Positions 29,799 to 38,075 of a stretch of 64,000 nt of DNA are shown piece after piece (positions within the stretch are counted from its first letter, which is position 1; each line of letters begins with the position of its first letter). The notes beneath the pieces are model-generated. The model made no database searches and was not told where the DNA came from. It was given only the letters and a program-made list of their open reading frames with translations. The position numbers and the translations under genes were made by a program. Source of the DNA: Microbacterium sp. No. 7 (lineage in GTDB: Bacteria > Actinomycetota > Actinomycetes > Actinomycetales > Microbacteriaceae); the NCBI RefSeq assembly GCF_001314225.1, contig NZ_CP012697.1:1674001-1738000 (forward strand), read 5' to 3'.

Positions 29799-30401
29799 AT
29801 GCGCTTCGAACACCTGGGAACCGTGCCCCGTGTCCACGCCGAGGCCGTCGTCGCTCCGACGGCGGTCATCTCCGGCGACGTGACCGTCTCCGTCGGATGC
29901 CAGATCCTGCACGGCGCCGTCATCACGAGCGAGGGCTCTCCCATCACGATCGGGGAGCACACGATCGTCATGGAGAACGCGATCATCCGGGCGAGCGCGG
30001 TGCACGCCGCGCACATCGGGTCGCACGTGCTGGTCGGGCCGATGGCGAGCGTGTCGGGCGCGGTCGTCGACGACGAGGTGTACCTCGCGACGGGCAGCCG
30101 CGTCGTGAACGGCGCCCACGTGGGCCGGGGGAGCCTCGTGCGCACGAACGCCGTCGTGCACCTGCGCACGGTCGTGCCGGAGAACACAGTCGTGCCGCTC
30201 GGGTGGGTCGCGATCGGCGACCCCGTGCAGCTGCTGCCCGCCGACGAGGCCGAGGCGATCTCGGCGGTGCACGCCGAGCTCGACTTCCCGGGCTTCGTGT
30301 TCGGCCTCGACCGCTCGGCGCCCGACTACATGGTGCAGCTCACCGAGCGCTACGGCGCGGCCCTCGCACGGCACGCGCTCGACCGCCGCGTCGACGGCTG
30401 A
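29799..30401 (+). CDS. Gamma-carbonic-anhydrase-like hexapeptide-repeat protein
   Basis: 200 residues. Left-handed beta-helix repeats run from AVVAPTAVISGDVTVSVGCQ through PITIGEHTIVMENAIIRASA and VLVGPMASVSGAVVDDEVYL, with a C-terminal helix packing region. The layout matches gamma-carbonic anhydrases and relatives (YrdA/CaiE). However, the GHxxxxHG zinc ligands of active enzymes appear here as GPMASVSG, so both histidines are missing. It is therefore more likely a non-catalytic or acyltransferase-type relative. Its stop is 6 bases from the convergent end of ppc, whose substrate is bicarbonate, but a link is only suggestive. Confidence 0.75.
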   Translation: MRFEHLGTVPRVHAEAVVAPTAVISGDVTVSVGCQILHGAVITSEGSPITIGEHTIVMENAIIRASAVHAAHIGSHVLVGPMASVSGAVVDDEVYLATGSRVVNGAHVGRGSLVRTNAVVHLRTVVPENTVVPLGWVAIGDPVQLLPADEAEAISAVHAELDFPGFVFGLDRSAPDYMVQLTERYGAALARHALDRRVDG

Positions 30402-30407
30402 GCGCGC

Positions 30408-33152
30408 TCAGCCGGTGTTCTGCAGGCCGGCCGCGACGCCGCTCACCGACAGCAGCAGCAGGTGCTGCCACGGCGTGACGTCCTGGTCGTCCGACGCGGT
30501 GCGCAGCGCGCGCAGGGCGCGCAGCTGCAGCAGCGAGAGCGCGTCGACGTAGGGGTCGCGCATCTTCACCGCCCGCTGCAGCACGGGCTTGTTGGCGAGC
30601 AGGTCGTCGCCGCCGACGATGCGCACGACCCAGCGCTGCGTGAGCTCGAGCTCGTCGAGCACGAGCGCGGCCAGGTCGTCGCGGTCGCCGAGGTCGAGGT
30701 AGCGGCGGGCGATGCGCACGTCGCTCTTGGCGAGGCTCATGCCGATGTTGTCGATGATGGTGCGCAGCAGCGGCCACTCATCGTACGCGCCGCGCAGCAG
30801 CTCCTCGTCGCCGACCGCCTCCAGGGCGGTGCCGAGCCCGAACCATCCGGCCAGGTTGATCCGCGCCTGCGACCACGCGAACACCCACGGGATCGCGCGC
30901 AGGTCGGCGAGCGACTCGACCGACAGGCCGCGGCGCGCGGGCCGCGAGCCCAGCGCCAGCAGGCCGATCTCCTCCATCGGCGTGACGGTCGCGAACCACG
31001 GCGCGAAGCCGGGCGCCTTCACGAGCTCGAAGAACTTCGCGCGCGACGCGGCGTCCATCGTCGCGGCGACGTCGGCGAACCGCTCCGCGGCCTCGCGGTT
31101 GAGCGCCGCGTACGACGGCGCCGAGGCCAGCAGCACGGCGGCCGCGACCTGGTCGATGTGGCGCATCGCGATGTCGGGGTCGCCGTAGCGGGCGAAGATC
31201 ACCTCGCCCTGCTCGGTGAGCTTGAACCGGCCCTCGACCGAGTGCGGCGGCTGCGCGAGCACGGCGGAGTTCGCGGGGCCGCCGCCGCGTCCGAGGGCGC
31301 CGCCCCGGCCGTGGAACAGCGTCAGCTGGATGCCGTTCTCGCGCGCCCACTCGGCGATGAGCGCCTGCGCCTCGTAGAGCGCGAGGTTCGCGGCGACGGG
31401 GCCGACGTCCTTCGACGAGTCGGAGTAGCCGAGCATGACCTCCAGGCGGCGGCCGGTCGCGGCGAGCCGCTCCGCGAACGCGGGGTGCTCGATGATCTCG
31501 GCCATGATCGCGGGCGCGGCCTGCAGGTCGGCGAAGGTCTCGAACAGCGGGATGACGTCGAGCACGGGCGGGGTGCCCTGCTCGCCGACGGCGAAGCGCG
31601 CCAGCCGGTGCACGGCGGCGAGGTCGGCGGCCGACTGCGTGAACGACACGATGTAGCGGCCCGCGGCGCGCGGCCCGTACCGGCGCTGCAGCTGCGCGAT
31701 CGTGCGGAAGACCTCGAGCACCTCCTCGGCGAGCGGGCTGAGCGGTTCGCCCGCCTCGCATTCGGCGAGCACCTTCGCGTGCACGGCCGAGTGCTGCCGC
31801 ACCTCGAGCTCGGCGAGGTGGAAGCCGAACGTCTCGACCTGCCAGATCAGGTGCTGCAGCTCTCCGTAGGCCTGGCGCGGCGCGCCCGCGGCGACGAGCG
31901 AGTCCTGCACCGTGCGCAGATCGGCGAGGAACGGATCGGGGTCGGCGTAGGCGAGGTCGGCGTTGCGCGCCCGCGTCGCGGCGAGGCGCCGCGTGAGCAG
32001 CATGAGCACGCGCTTGTGCGGCTCGTCGGGGGCGCGCTTGGCGACCTCGACGGCGGCATCCTCGTCGGCGTCGGAGAGCCGCTGCCACAGCGCCAGCAGC
32101 GCGGTCGACGGCGGCGTCGAGTCGCCGGAGAGCGTGAGGGAGCGCGCGACGCGCTCGGCCGTGTGCTCGAGGCCCAGGAGGATGTGCTCCGAGGCGATGG
32201 CGGCGGCCTTCTTGGTCACCGACGCCGTCACGAACGGGTTGCCGTCGCGATCGCCGCCGACCCAGGTGCCCACGCGCACGAAGGGCTTCACGAGGGGCGC
32301 CCGCGCTCCCGCGTCGCCGCCCTGGAGCACGTCGTCGACGCGCCGGTACACCTGCGGGATCGTCATGTACAGGGTGTCGTCGAAGATCGCCATGACCGCG
32401 CGCACCTCGTCGACGGGCGTGGGCTTCTCGGCGCGCAGGGGCGCCGTGCGCCACAGCGTGTCGATCTCCTGCAGCATGAGCCGCTGCAGACGGCGCTGCT
32501 CCGAGCTGAGGCGCTCGGCCCCGTCGGCGTCCCCGCGGACCTGCTCCGGCGCCGCGTCGTCCGCGCCGTCGCGCTGGGCGGCGTCGTGCGCGGCGCGATC
32601 GTGCTCGATGAGCAGGGCCGCGAGACGGCGGATGCTCATGGACACGGCGCGCCGCCGCGCCTCGGTGGGGTGCGCCGTGAACACCGGGTGGAAGCGCAGC
32701 TGCTGCAGGCGCTCGGTCGCGGCCTCGGCGCCGATCTCACCGGTCAGCCGCGCGTACGCCGATGCGACGGAGTCCTTGGCGTCCCGCGCCTCGGGGCGGC
32801 CGTCGCGCTCGCGCAGCACGCGCACGCGCTGGTGCTCCTCGGCGAGGTTGACGAGGTGGAAGTAGGCGGTGAACGCGCGCGCGACCTCGTCGGCGCGCTG
32901 CACGTCGAACGAGTCGGCGATCTCCTCGGCGCGGGCGAACGCCTGCGGCGAGTCGTCGGTGTAGGCGGCGATCGTCGCGTGCCGCAGCCGCTCGACGTCG
33001 TCGAAGAGCCCCTCCGAGCCGCTCTCGCGCAGCACGCGGCCCAGCAGGCCGCCGAGCATCCGCACGTCGGCGCGCAGGGGGCCGGGCAGCTCGTGCTCGG
33101 CCTCGCCGCGGCCGACGACGTCGATCGCTTCCGTCACCGTGAGATCTCGCAT
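30408..33152 (-). CDS. ppc: Phosphoenolpyruvate carboxylase
   Basis: 914 residues. It adds bicarbonate to phosphoenolpyruvate to refill oxaloacetate. Catalytic motifs: FTAHPTEARRRAVS (His), VGTWVGGDRDGNPFVT, MLGYSDSSKDVGPVAANLAL (Lys region), FHGRGGALGRGGGP, and the conserved C-terminal QNTG. The ATG at 33152 lies 6 bases after a TAGCGT box on the same strand, so it is probably leaderless. It is convergent with the hexapeptide protein gene and divergent from mazG, with a 96-base gap between start codons. Confidence 0.96.
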   Translation of the reverse strand: MRDLTVTEAIDVVGRGEAEHELPGPLRADVRMLGGLLGRVLRESGSEGLFDDVERLRHATIAAYTDDSPQAFARAEEIADSFDVQRADEVARAFTAYFHLVNLAEEHQRVRVLRERDGRPEARDAKDSVASAYARLTGEIGAEAATERLQQLRFHPVFTAHPTEARRRAVSMSIRRLAALLIEHDRAAHDAAQRDGADDAAPEQVRGDADGAERLSSEQRRLQRLMLQEIDTLWRTAPLRAEKPTPVDEVRAVMAIFDDTLYMTIPQVYRRVDDVLQGGDAGARAPLVKPFVRVGTWVGGDRDGNPFVTASVTKKAAAIASEHILLGLEHTAERVARSLTLSGDSTPPSTALLALWQRLSDADEDAAVEVAKRAPDEPHKRVLMLLTRRLAATRARNADLAYADPDPFLADLRTVQDSLVAAGAPRQAYGELQHLIWQVETFGFHLAELEVRQHSAVHAKVLAECEAGEPLSPLAEEVLEVFRTIAQLQRRYGPRAAGRYIVSFTQSAADLAAVHRLARFAVGEQGTPPVLDVIPLFETFADLQAAPAIMAEIIEHPAFAERLAATGRRLEVMLGYSDSSKDVGPVAANLALYEAQALIAEWARENGIQLTLFHGRGGALGRGGGPANSAVLAQPPHSVEGRFKLTEQGEVIFARYGDPDIAMRHIDQVAAAVLLASAPSYAALNREAAERFADVAATMDAASRAKFFELVKAPGFAPWFATVTPMEEIGLLALGSRPARRGLSVESLADLRAIPWVFAWSQARINLAGWFGLGTALEAVGDEELLRGAYDEWPLLRTIIDNIGMSLAKSDVRIARRYLDLGDRDDLAALVLDELELTQRWVVRIVGGDDLLANKPVLQRAVKMRDPYVDALSLLQLRALRALRTASDDQDVTPWQHLLLLSVSGVAAGLQNTG

Positions 33153-33158
33153 GCCCCC

Positions 33159-33164
33159 ACGCTA
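33159..33164 (-). promoter_or_regulatory. -10 box for ppc (leaderless start)
   Basis: On the minus strand TAGCGT is followed by GGGGGC and the ATG at 33152. Confidence 0.6.
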
Positions 33165-33248
33165 GTCGCGCCATGTTGCGACGAGATGACGCGTCGTCGC
33201 GGTGACGCGGCGGCGTAGCATCGGGGGAGCCGAAGGAGAGTGGTTCCC

Positions 33249-34010
33249 GTGACCGATGCACTGCGAGCCGCGGCCGAGACGATGCGCGCCGTGCGCGACC
33301 GCTGCGTCTGGACCCAGCGGATCACGCACCGCGACCTCGTCCCCTACCTCGTGGAGGAGTCGGCCGAGGTGGTCGACGCGGTCGAGGCGGGTTCGCCGGG
33401 CGACCTACGCGAAGAGCTCGGCGACCTGCTGTGGCAGGTGCTGTTCCACGCGGAGATCGCGTCGCGCGACGAGGACGACCCGTTCGACATCGACGACGTG
33501 GCGCGCACGCTCACCGAGAAGATGGTGCGCCGGCATCCGCACGTCTTCGCGGATGCCGTGGCGACGACGCCCGAGGAGGTGCTCGTGCACTGGAACGCCG
33601 CGAAGGCCGCCGAGAAGCGCGAGCGTGCGAGCGTGCTCGACGGCGTCTCGCACCACATGCCCGCCCTCGCCCTCGCCCAGAAGCTCCTCGCCAAGTCCGC
33701 GGCCGTCCTCCCCGCCCCCCTCCTCCCCGCCGCTCCCGCCCCCGGCATCCCGGATCCCGCGAGACTGCACCCGCGCGACGAGACAGCCGATGTGACGGGC
33801 AGTCTCGTTGCGCCCGTGCAGTCTCGTGAGGAAGGTGCGGGGCCGGTGAGTGAGGAGGAGCTGGGGGAGGCGCTGTTGGGGCTGGTGGCGGCGGCGCGGG
33901 AGAACGGGTGGGATGCGGAGCGGGCGCTGCGGGGGCGGCTCCGGGTGCTGGAGGCGGAGGTGCGGGCGGCGGAGGCCCGGGGCAGGGGCGGAGAGAACGG
34001 CGCGGGCTGA
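33249..34010 (+). CDS. mazG: MazG-type nucleoside triphosphate pyrophosphohydrolase
   Basis: 253 residues. The catalytic metal motif is intact: EESAEVVDAV...EELGDLLWQVLFHAE, then RTLTEKMVRRHPHVF and VHWNAAKAAEKRER. MazG cleans nucleotide pools and, in mycobacteria, removes oxidised dCTP. The start GTG 33249 has AAGGAG 10 bases upstream; a GTG at 33240 touches the ribosome site and is unlikely. Residues about 170-195 come from a palindromic DNA element inserted in frame in the linker (PARLHPRDETADVTGSLVAP). Past it the codons turn unusually G-rich. The tail GEALLGLVAAARENGWDAER still resembles the second MazG helix pair. Confidence 0.88.
   Translation: MTDALRAAAETMRAVRDRCVWTQRITHRDLVPYLVEESAEVVDAVEAGSPGDLREELGDLLWQVLFHAEIASRDEDDPFDIDDVARTLTEKMVRRHPHVFADAVATTPEEVLVHWNAAKAAEKRERASVLDGVSHHMPALALAQKLLAKSAAVLPAPLLPAAPAPGIPDPARLHPRDETADVTGSLVAPVQSREEGAGPVSEEELGEALLGLVAAARENGWDAERALRGRLRVLEAEVRAAEARGRGGENGAG
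33759..33829. repeat. Palindromic repeat element inside the mazG reading frame
   Basis: Arms 33759-33789 and 33798-33829 are inverted copies matching at about 26 of 31 positions, with an 8-base loop. Each arm itself holds two CGAGAC motifs about 22 bases apart. The element reads through in frame. It looks like an intergenic palindromic repeat that entered a coding linker. Confidence 0.8.
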
Positions 34011-34041
34011 GCGGAGGGCGCGGGCTGAGAGAATGGTCTCC

Positions 34042-35343
34042 ATGGCATCCGTCACCCCGCCGCGCGGCATGCGCGACTTCCTCCCCGCCGACAAGGCCCG
34101 TCGCGAGCGCGTGCTCGCCGTCATCCGCGAGCGCTATCGCGCGCACGGCTTCGACGAGATCGAGACGCCCGTCATGGAGGAGTTCTCGCGTCTGCACGCC
34201 GGCATCGGCGGCGACAACGAGAAGCTCGCGTTCGCCGTGCTCAAGCGCGGCATGGATGCCGACGCGATCCGCGCGGCGGCCGACGAGCCGGCGGCGCTGT
34301 CGGACCTCGGCCTGCGCTACGACCTCACGGTGCCGCTCGCGCGGTTCTACGCGAGCCACCGCGCGGAGCTGCCGACGGTGTTCCGGTCGATCCAGATCGC
34401 GCCGGTGTGGCGTGCCGAGCGGCCGCAGAAGGGCCGCTACCGCCAGTTCGTGCAGTGCGACATCGACATCATCGGCGACCCGTCGGCGCGCGCCGAGGCC
34501 GAGCTCGTCGTCGCGAGCCTCGACACGCTCGATGCGCTGGGTCTGGCCGGCGGGGCGATCCGCATCAACGACCGGCGCCTGCTCGACTGGATGCTCGGCG
34601 CCTTCGGCTTCGCGGCCGACGAGCGCCCGGGCGTGCTCATCACGATCGACAAGCTCGACAAGATCGGGCCCGCGGGCGTCGCCGACGAGCTGCGCACGCG
34701 CGGCGCGACGGCGAGTGCCGTCGATGCGTTCGAGGCGTTCCTGCTGCGGCCGCAGACGCTCGAGTACACGCCGTTCGGCGAACGGCAGATCCGCAAGGCG
34801 CTGCCCGAGGGCGCTCCCGACGACGTCGTCGCCGCGCTCGCCGGCATCGGCGGCGCGGTCGCGGCGGCGCGGCCCGTGCGCCCCGACGACATCGGGGGCG
34901 TGCCGCTCGTCTTCGACCCGTTCCTCGTCCGCGGGATGGGCTACTACACCGGGACGATCTTCGAGCTTGCGCACCCGTCGGTCGACTACTCGCTCGGCGG
35001 CGGTGGCCGCTACGACGGCATGATCGGGCGCTTCCTCGGCCAGGACGTGCCCGCCGTGGGCTTCTCGATCGGGTTCGAGCGCATCGTCGACCTCGTCGCG
35101 CAGACCGAGGATGCCGGGGACGCCGCGGTCGTGCTCGTGCACGACGCCGACGTCCCCGTGGCCGAGCTGGTGGCGCTGAAGGCCGCGCTCGTCGCGGAGG
35201 GCGCGCGCGTGCGCCTGGAGAGGCGCCCCAAGAACATCAAGGGACTGCTGGAGCGCGCCACGGCCGACGGCTATGCATCGTTCGCGACCGTGCGCGCCGG
35301 CGCGACGCGCGACGAGCTGGAGCTCAGGCCGCTCGACCGCTGA
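34042..35343 (+). CDS. hisS: Histidyl-tRNA synthetase
   Basis: 433 residues. Class II synthetase: N-terminal TPPRGMRDFLPADKARRERV, motif 1 around FDEIETPVMEEFSRL, motif 2 IAPVWRAERPQKGRYRQFVQ, the histidine-specific LGGGGRYDGMIGRFL and motif 3 VPAVGFSIGFERIVDL. A C-terminal anticodon-binding domain follows (AAVVLVHDADVPVAELVALK). In-frame ATGs lie at 34033 and 34042; the second follows GAGAAT plus seven bases and begins at the usual MASVTPPRG. It is 31 bases after mazG and may be read from it as well. Confidence 0.95.
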   Translation: MASVTPPRGMRDFLPADKARRERVLAVIRERYRAHGFDEIETPVMEEFSRLHAGIGGDNEKLAFAVLKRGMDADAIRAAADEPAALSDLGLRYDLTVPLARFYASHRAELPTVFRSIQIAPVWRAERPQKGRYRQFVQCDIDIIGDPSARAEAELVVASLDTLDALGLAGGAIRINDRRLLDWMLGAFGFAADERPGVLITIDKLDKIGPAGVADELRTRGATASAVDAFEAFLLRPQTLEYTPFGERQIRKALPEGAPDDVVAALAGIGGAVAAARPVRPDDIGGVPLVFDPFLVRGMGYYTGTIFELAHPSVDYSLGGGGRYDGMIGRFLGQDVPAVGFSIGFERIVDLVAQTEDAGDAAVVLVHDADVPVAELVALKAALVAEGARVRLERRPKNIKGLLERATADGYASFATVRAGATRDELELRPLDR

Positions 35344-35349
35344 GCGCTG

Positions 35350-36591
35350 TCACGCGAACAGCGTCTCGCCCACGAACCCTCCCTCGGCGCAGCCCGGCGG
35401 CACGGCGAAGACGGCCGAGCCGATCGGCGTCGTCCACTCGTTGAGCAGGTCGAGCTCGGCGAGGCGTCGCTGGATCGGCGTGAACTGCGCATCGACGTCG
35501 GCTTGGAAGGAGACGAAGATCTGCCCCGAGTTCGACACCTCGCCCGCGTGCGGCACGTCGTCGTAGTTGTACGAGCGACGGAAGATGCGCTGCCGTTCGT
35601 CGTCGGGCCGCGCACGGCGCAGGTGCGCGAAATCGGCGATCACGGGAAAGCCGAGCGCGTTCTTCGCCTCGAGATCGGGCTCGTCGTGCTCTCGCGCACC
35701 GGTCAGCGGCGCACCCGTCGCGAGCGTGCGCCCGACCGACTGCTCGCGCCCGTGCGCGTCGACGCGGTCCCATCCCTCGAGATCCATCCGGATGCGGCGG
35801 ACGACCACGCTCGTGCCGCCCGCGAGCCAGCCGTCGTCGCTCCATACGACACGATCGAACTCGGCGGTCCCGGGCCGCGCGTTGGCGGTGCCGTCCACCT
35901 GGCCGAAGACGTTGCGCATCGTCGTGCCGGGGGAGACCGTGCCGTAGGCGCGGCGGAAGCCCTGCTGCAGCCAGCGCACCGACGCGAAGCTGCGGGCATC
36001 CTTCAGCAGCATGCGCGCGGTGTGCGCGACCGTGAGGGGATCGTCCGAGGCGATCTGCAGCAGCAGGTCGCCGTCGCAGACCTCGGGCTGCAGCCGGTCG
36101 ATCGCGAACGCCGGCAGCGGGCGGAGCCAGACGGGGGCGTCGGGCCGCGCGCGTGCGACCAGGCCGGGGCCGAACCCGAAGGTCACCGTGAGCCGCCCGG
36201 GCGCGGTCGCCAGCTCGGGCTCGGTGTCGGCGAGGGCCGGCATCCCCTGGCTGAGCCGCGCGGCGTCGTCGGAGAGGATGCGCAGCAGGCGCCGCAGGCC
36301 GTCGCGGTCGACGTCGGCGTTCAGGTCGAGCGCCACGAACGTCGCGTGCGCCTGCGCATCGGTGTCGATGCCGGCCTGATGGATGCCGTGGAAGGGCACG
36401 ACCGACGTGCCGTTGAGCGGCGGGTCGCCGGCCGCGGCGAGCGGGGCGTCCGGCTCGCCGCCGCGGTTCAGCACCTGGTCGAGGCCGATCGCGGCGGCGG
36501 CGCCGACGCCGGCGACGGCTCCTCCGAGGAGGAACTGCCGCCGGGTCGAGCGCGTGCCGCGGGGCCGCTCGTGCGGGGTCGCGGCCGTCAT
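35350..36591 (-). CDS. Tat-exported DyP-type haem peroxidase
   Basis: 413 residues. A twin-arginine signal is visible (STRRQFLLGGAVAGVGAAAA). The mature part has the DyP motif NVFGQVDGTANARPG with the catalytic Asp, the distal arginine in FRRSYNYDD, and the probable proximal haem His in IADFAHLRRARPDDE. DyP/EfeB peroxidases act outside the membrane. The gene starts one base after the PCu(A)C gene and lies downstream of copC. In Streptomyces lividans a comparable set (copper chaperone plus the DyP DtpA) serves copper trafficking and maturation of an exported oxidase. A similar role is inferred here. Confidence 0.9.
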   Translation of the reverse strand: MTAATPHERPRGTRSTRRQFLLGGAVAGVGAAAAIGLDQVLNRGGEPDAPLAAAGDPPLNGTSVVPFHGIHQAGIDTDAQAHATFVALDLNADVDRDGLRRLLRILSDDAARLSQGMPALADTEPELATAPGRLTVTFGFGPGLVARARPDAPVWLRPLPAFAIDRLQPEVCDGDLLLQIASDDPLTVAHTARMLLKDARSFASVRWLQQGFRRAYGTVSPGTTMRNVFGQVDGTANARPGTAEFDRVVWSDDGWLAGGTSVVVRRIRMDLEGWDRVDAHGREQSVGRTLATGAPLTGAREHDEPDLEAKNALGFPVIADFAHLRRARPDDERQRIFRRSYNYDDVPHAGEVSNSGQIFVSFQADVDAQFTPIQRRLAELDLLNEWTTPIGSAVFAVPPGCAEGGFVGETLFA

Positions 36592-36592
36592 G

Positions 36593-37183
36593 TCAGTGCC
36601 CGCCGCCGTGCTCGTACGTCTCGTTCGCGCCCGCGAAGTCCTTGACCGGCGCGGTGAACGCGGCCTCGGAGCCGTCGGCGAACGTGAGCGTGAACGTGAT
36701 CTCGTCGCCCGCGCGCAGCGGCCCGGCGAGGTCGATGAGCATGAGGTGGTCGCCACCGGGCTCGAGGGTCAGCGACCCCCCGGCGGGGATCGTGAACCCG
36801 CCCTCGACCTCGCGCATGACCATCTGGCCGGCGCTGTCGGGCGCTGTCTCGTGCAGCTCGAGGCGGGCGGCCGCGTCGGTGGCGGCCGACACGATCACGG
36901 CGTCCGCGGAGGCCGTGTTCTCGAGCACGCCGAACGCGGCCGACATGCCCTCGTCGGCGGCCTTCACCCACGCGTCGGTCAGGGTCACGGCCGCGCCGGC
37001 GGCCTGATCGCCGGTGGCCTGATCGCCGGTGGCCTGATCGGTGGCGGCCGGCGTGGAGGCCGAAGAGGGCGTCGTGTCGGTGCTGGCGTCGGTGCTCGCG
37101 GCGGTCGAGCAGCCGGTGAGCAGCAGGGCCGCGCCGACGAGGACGGCGCCGGCACGGGTGGAGGGACGGAGGGAACGGAACAT
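36593..37183 (-). CDS. PCu(A)C-type copper chaperone lipoprotein
   Basis: 196 residues. Lipoprotein signal with lipobox LLLTGC (residues 17-22), then a Thr/Ser/Ala-rich linker containing the short repeat DQATG. The PCu(A)C domain follows: LTDAWVKAADEGMSAAFGVL, LELHETAPDSAGQMVMREVE and PGGDHLMLIDL. The histidines and methionines (LHE...MVM...HLM) match the Cu(I)-binding HX(10)MX(21)HXM pattern. It should carry copper outside the membrane. The gene sits between copC and the DyP gene, with one base to the latter. The start at 37183 follows GAAAGG; a longer frame upstream lacks a signal peptide at its front. Confidence 0.9.
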   Translation of the reverse strand: MFRSLRPSTRAGAVLVGAALLLTGCSTAASTDASTDTTPSSASTPAATDQATGDQATGDQAAGAAVTLTDAWVKAADEGMSAAFGVLENTASADAVIVSAATDAAARLELHETAPDSAGQMVMREVEGGFTIPAGGSLTLEPGGDHLMLIDLAGPLRAGDEITFTLTFADGSEAAFTAPVKDFAGANETYEHGGGH

Positions 37184-37341
37184 GATGGGCCTTTCGAAGG
37201 ATGCGGGGCGCTGCGGCGGCGGTGTGCGCCGCGGCAGGGGTGCGCCGTGACGGTGTGCGTGGCGCGCTGCGCGCGGCGGGCACGCCGGGAGCACCGCACG
37301 CTCCCGCGCGGAGGCGCCGGCGGAGCGGCGCCGGGAGGGAT

Positions 37342-37375
37342 GGTGAGGGGTACGGTCAGGTGAGGGGTACGGTCA
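37342..37375. repeat. Exact tandem repeat, 2 x 17 bp, at the copC stop
   Basis: GGTGAGGGGTACGGTCA occurs at 37342-37358 and again at 37359-37375. The second copy contains the copC stop codon (37373-37375). It looks like a recent duplication. The rest of the 37184-37372 gap is GC-rich without a clear feature. Confidence 0.85.
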
Positions 37376-37978
37376 GCTGTCTCGTGCGGCGCCGCGGCGC
37401 CGCACGAGCACGACGATGACGAACACGGCGACGGCGACGAGGGCGCCCGCGGCGCCGATCAGCACGGTGCGCAGCACGCCGTCGTCGGCCGCGGGCTCCT
37501 CGGCGGCCGGCGGCTGTGCGTGGTCGTGCGCCGTCCCGCCGGCCTCATCGGTCGCGGTCGCGGTCGGCATGACGGACGTCGCGGCCGGTGCGGGCACGGC
37601 GTCGCCGATCGTGAACGGGATGAGCCCGTCGATCGGGTGGCCGTCCGACGAGGCGACGCGCCAGCGCACCTCGTAGGCGCCGTCGGGCATGGCCTCGTCG
37701 ACGGGAACCGTGACGGTGGAGCCCGCGACGACGGGATCGCCCGCCGTCCAGTCCTGGCCGGCGTCGTCGACGACGGCGACCGAGGCGCTCGCGTCGATGA
37801 CGTCGTTGGAATAGGTCAGCACGATCTCGCTCGGCGCCGCCTCCAGGCGGGCGTCGGCTGCGGGATCGCTCGAGACGAGCGCGTCGTGCGCCGACGCGGG
37901 GGCGGCGACGAGCAGCGTCGCGAGGGCGGATGCGACCGCGGCGACGAGCACGCGGGTACGCAGACGGGTACGGGTCAT
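37373..37978 (-). CDS. copC: CopC-domain copper-binding exported protein
   Basis: 201 residues. A Sec signal ends at ATLLVAAPASA, so the mature protein begins HDALVSSDPAADARL; this N-terminal His is the copper ligand in CopC proteins. The domain continues EIVLTYSNDVID, MPDGAYEVRWRVASSDGHPI (second His) and GLIPFTIG. A His/Pro linker (GTAHDHAQPPAAEEP) leads to one C-terminal membrane helix and a basic tail, so the protein is anchored. It is first of the likely copC-PCu(A)C-DyP set; the gap to the next gene is about 190 bases. No CopD membrane partner is fused or adjacent. Confidence 0.9.
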   Translation of the reverse strand: MTRTRLRTRVLVAAVASALATLLVAAPASAHDALVSSDPAADARLEAAPSEIVLTYSNDVIDASASVAVVDDAGQDWTAGDPVVAGSTVTVPVDEAMPDGAYEVRWRVASSDGHPIDGLIPFTIGDAVPAPAATSVMPTATATDEAGGTAHDHAQPPAAEEPAADDGVLRTVLIGAAGALVAVAVFVIVVLVRRRGAARDS

Positions 37979-38075
37979 GAGAGGTCCTCTCGGGCGTCGC
38001 GGCGCGACGCCGATGCGTGGGATGCCGGCGGATCAGAGGGCCGGCGGATCGAAGGGACGCGCGAAGGCGCGGGAT

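Noticed and set aside
29799..30401. Active gamma-carbonic anhydrase
   Set aside because: Both histidines of the usual zinc motif are replaced; only the fold is supported.
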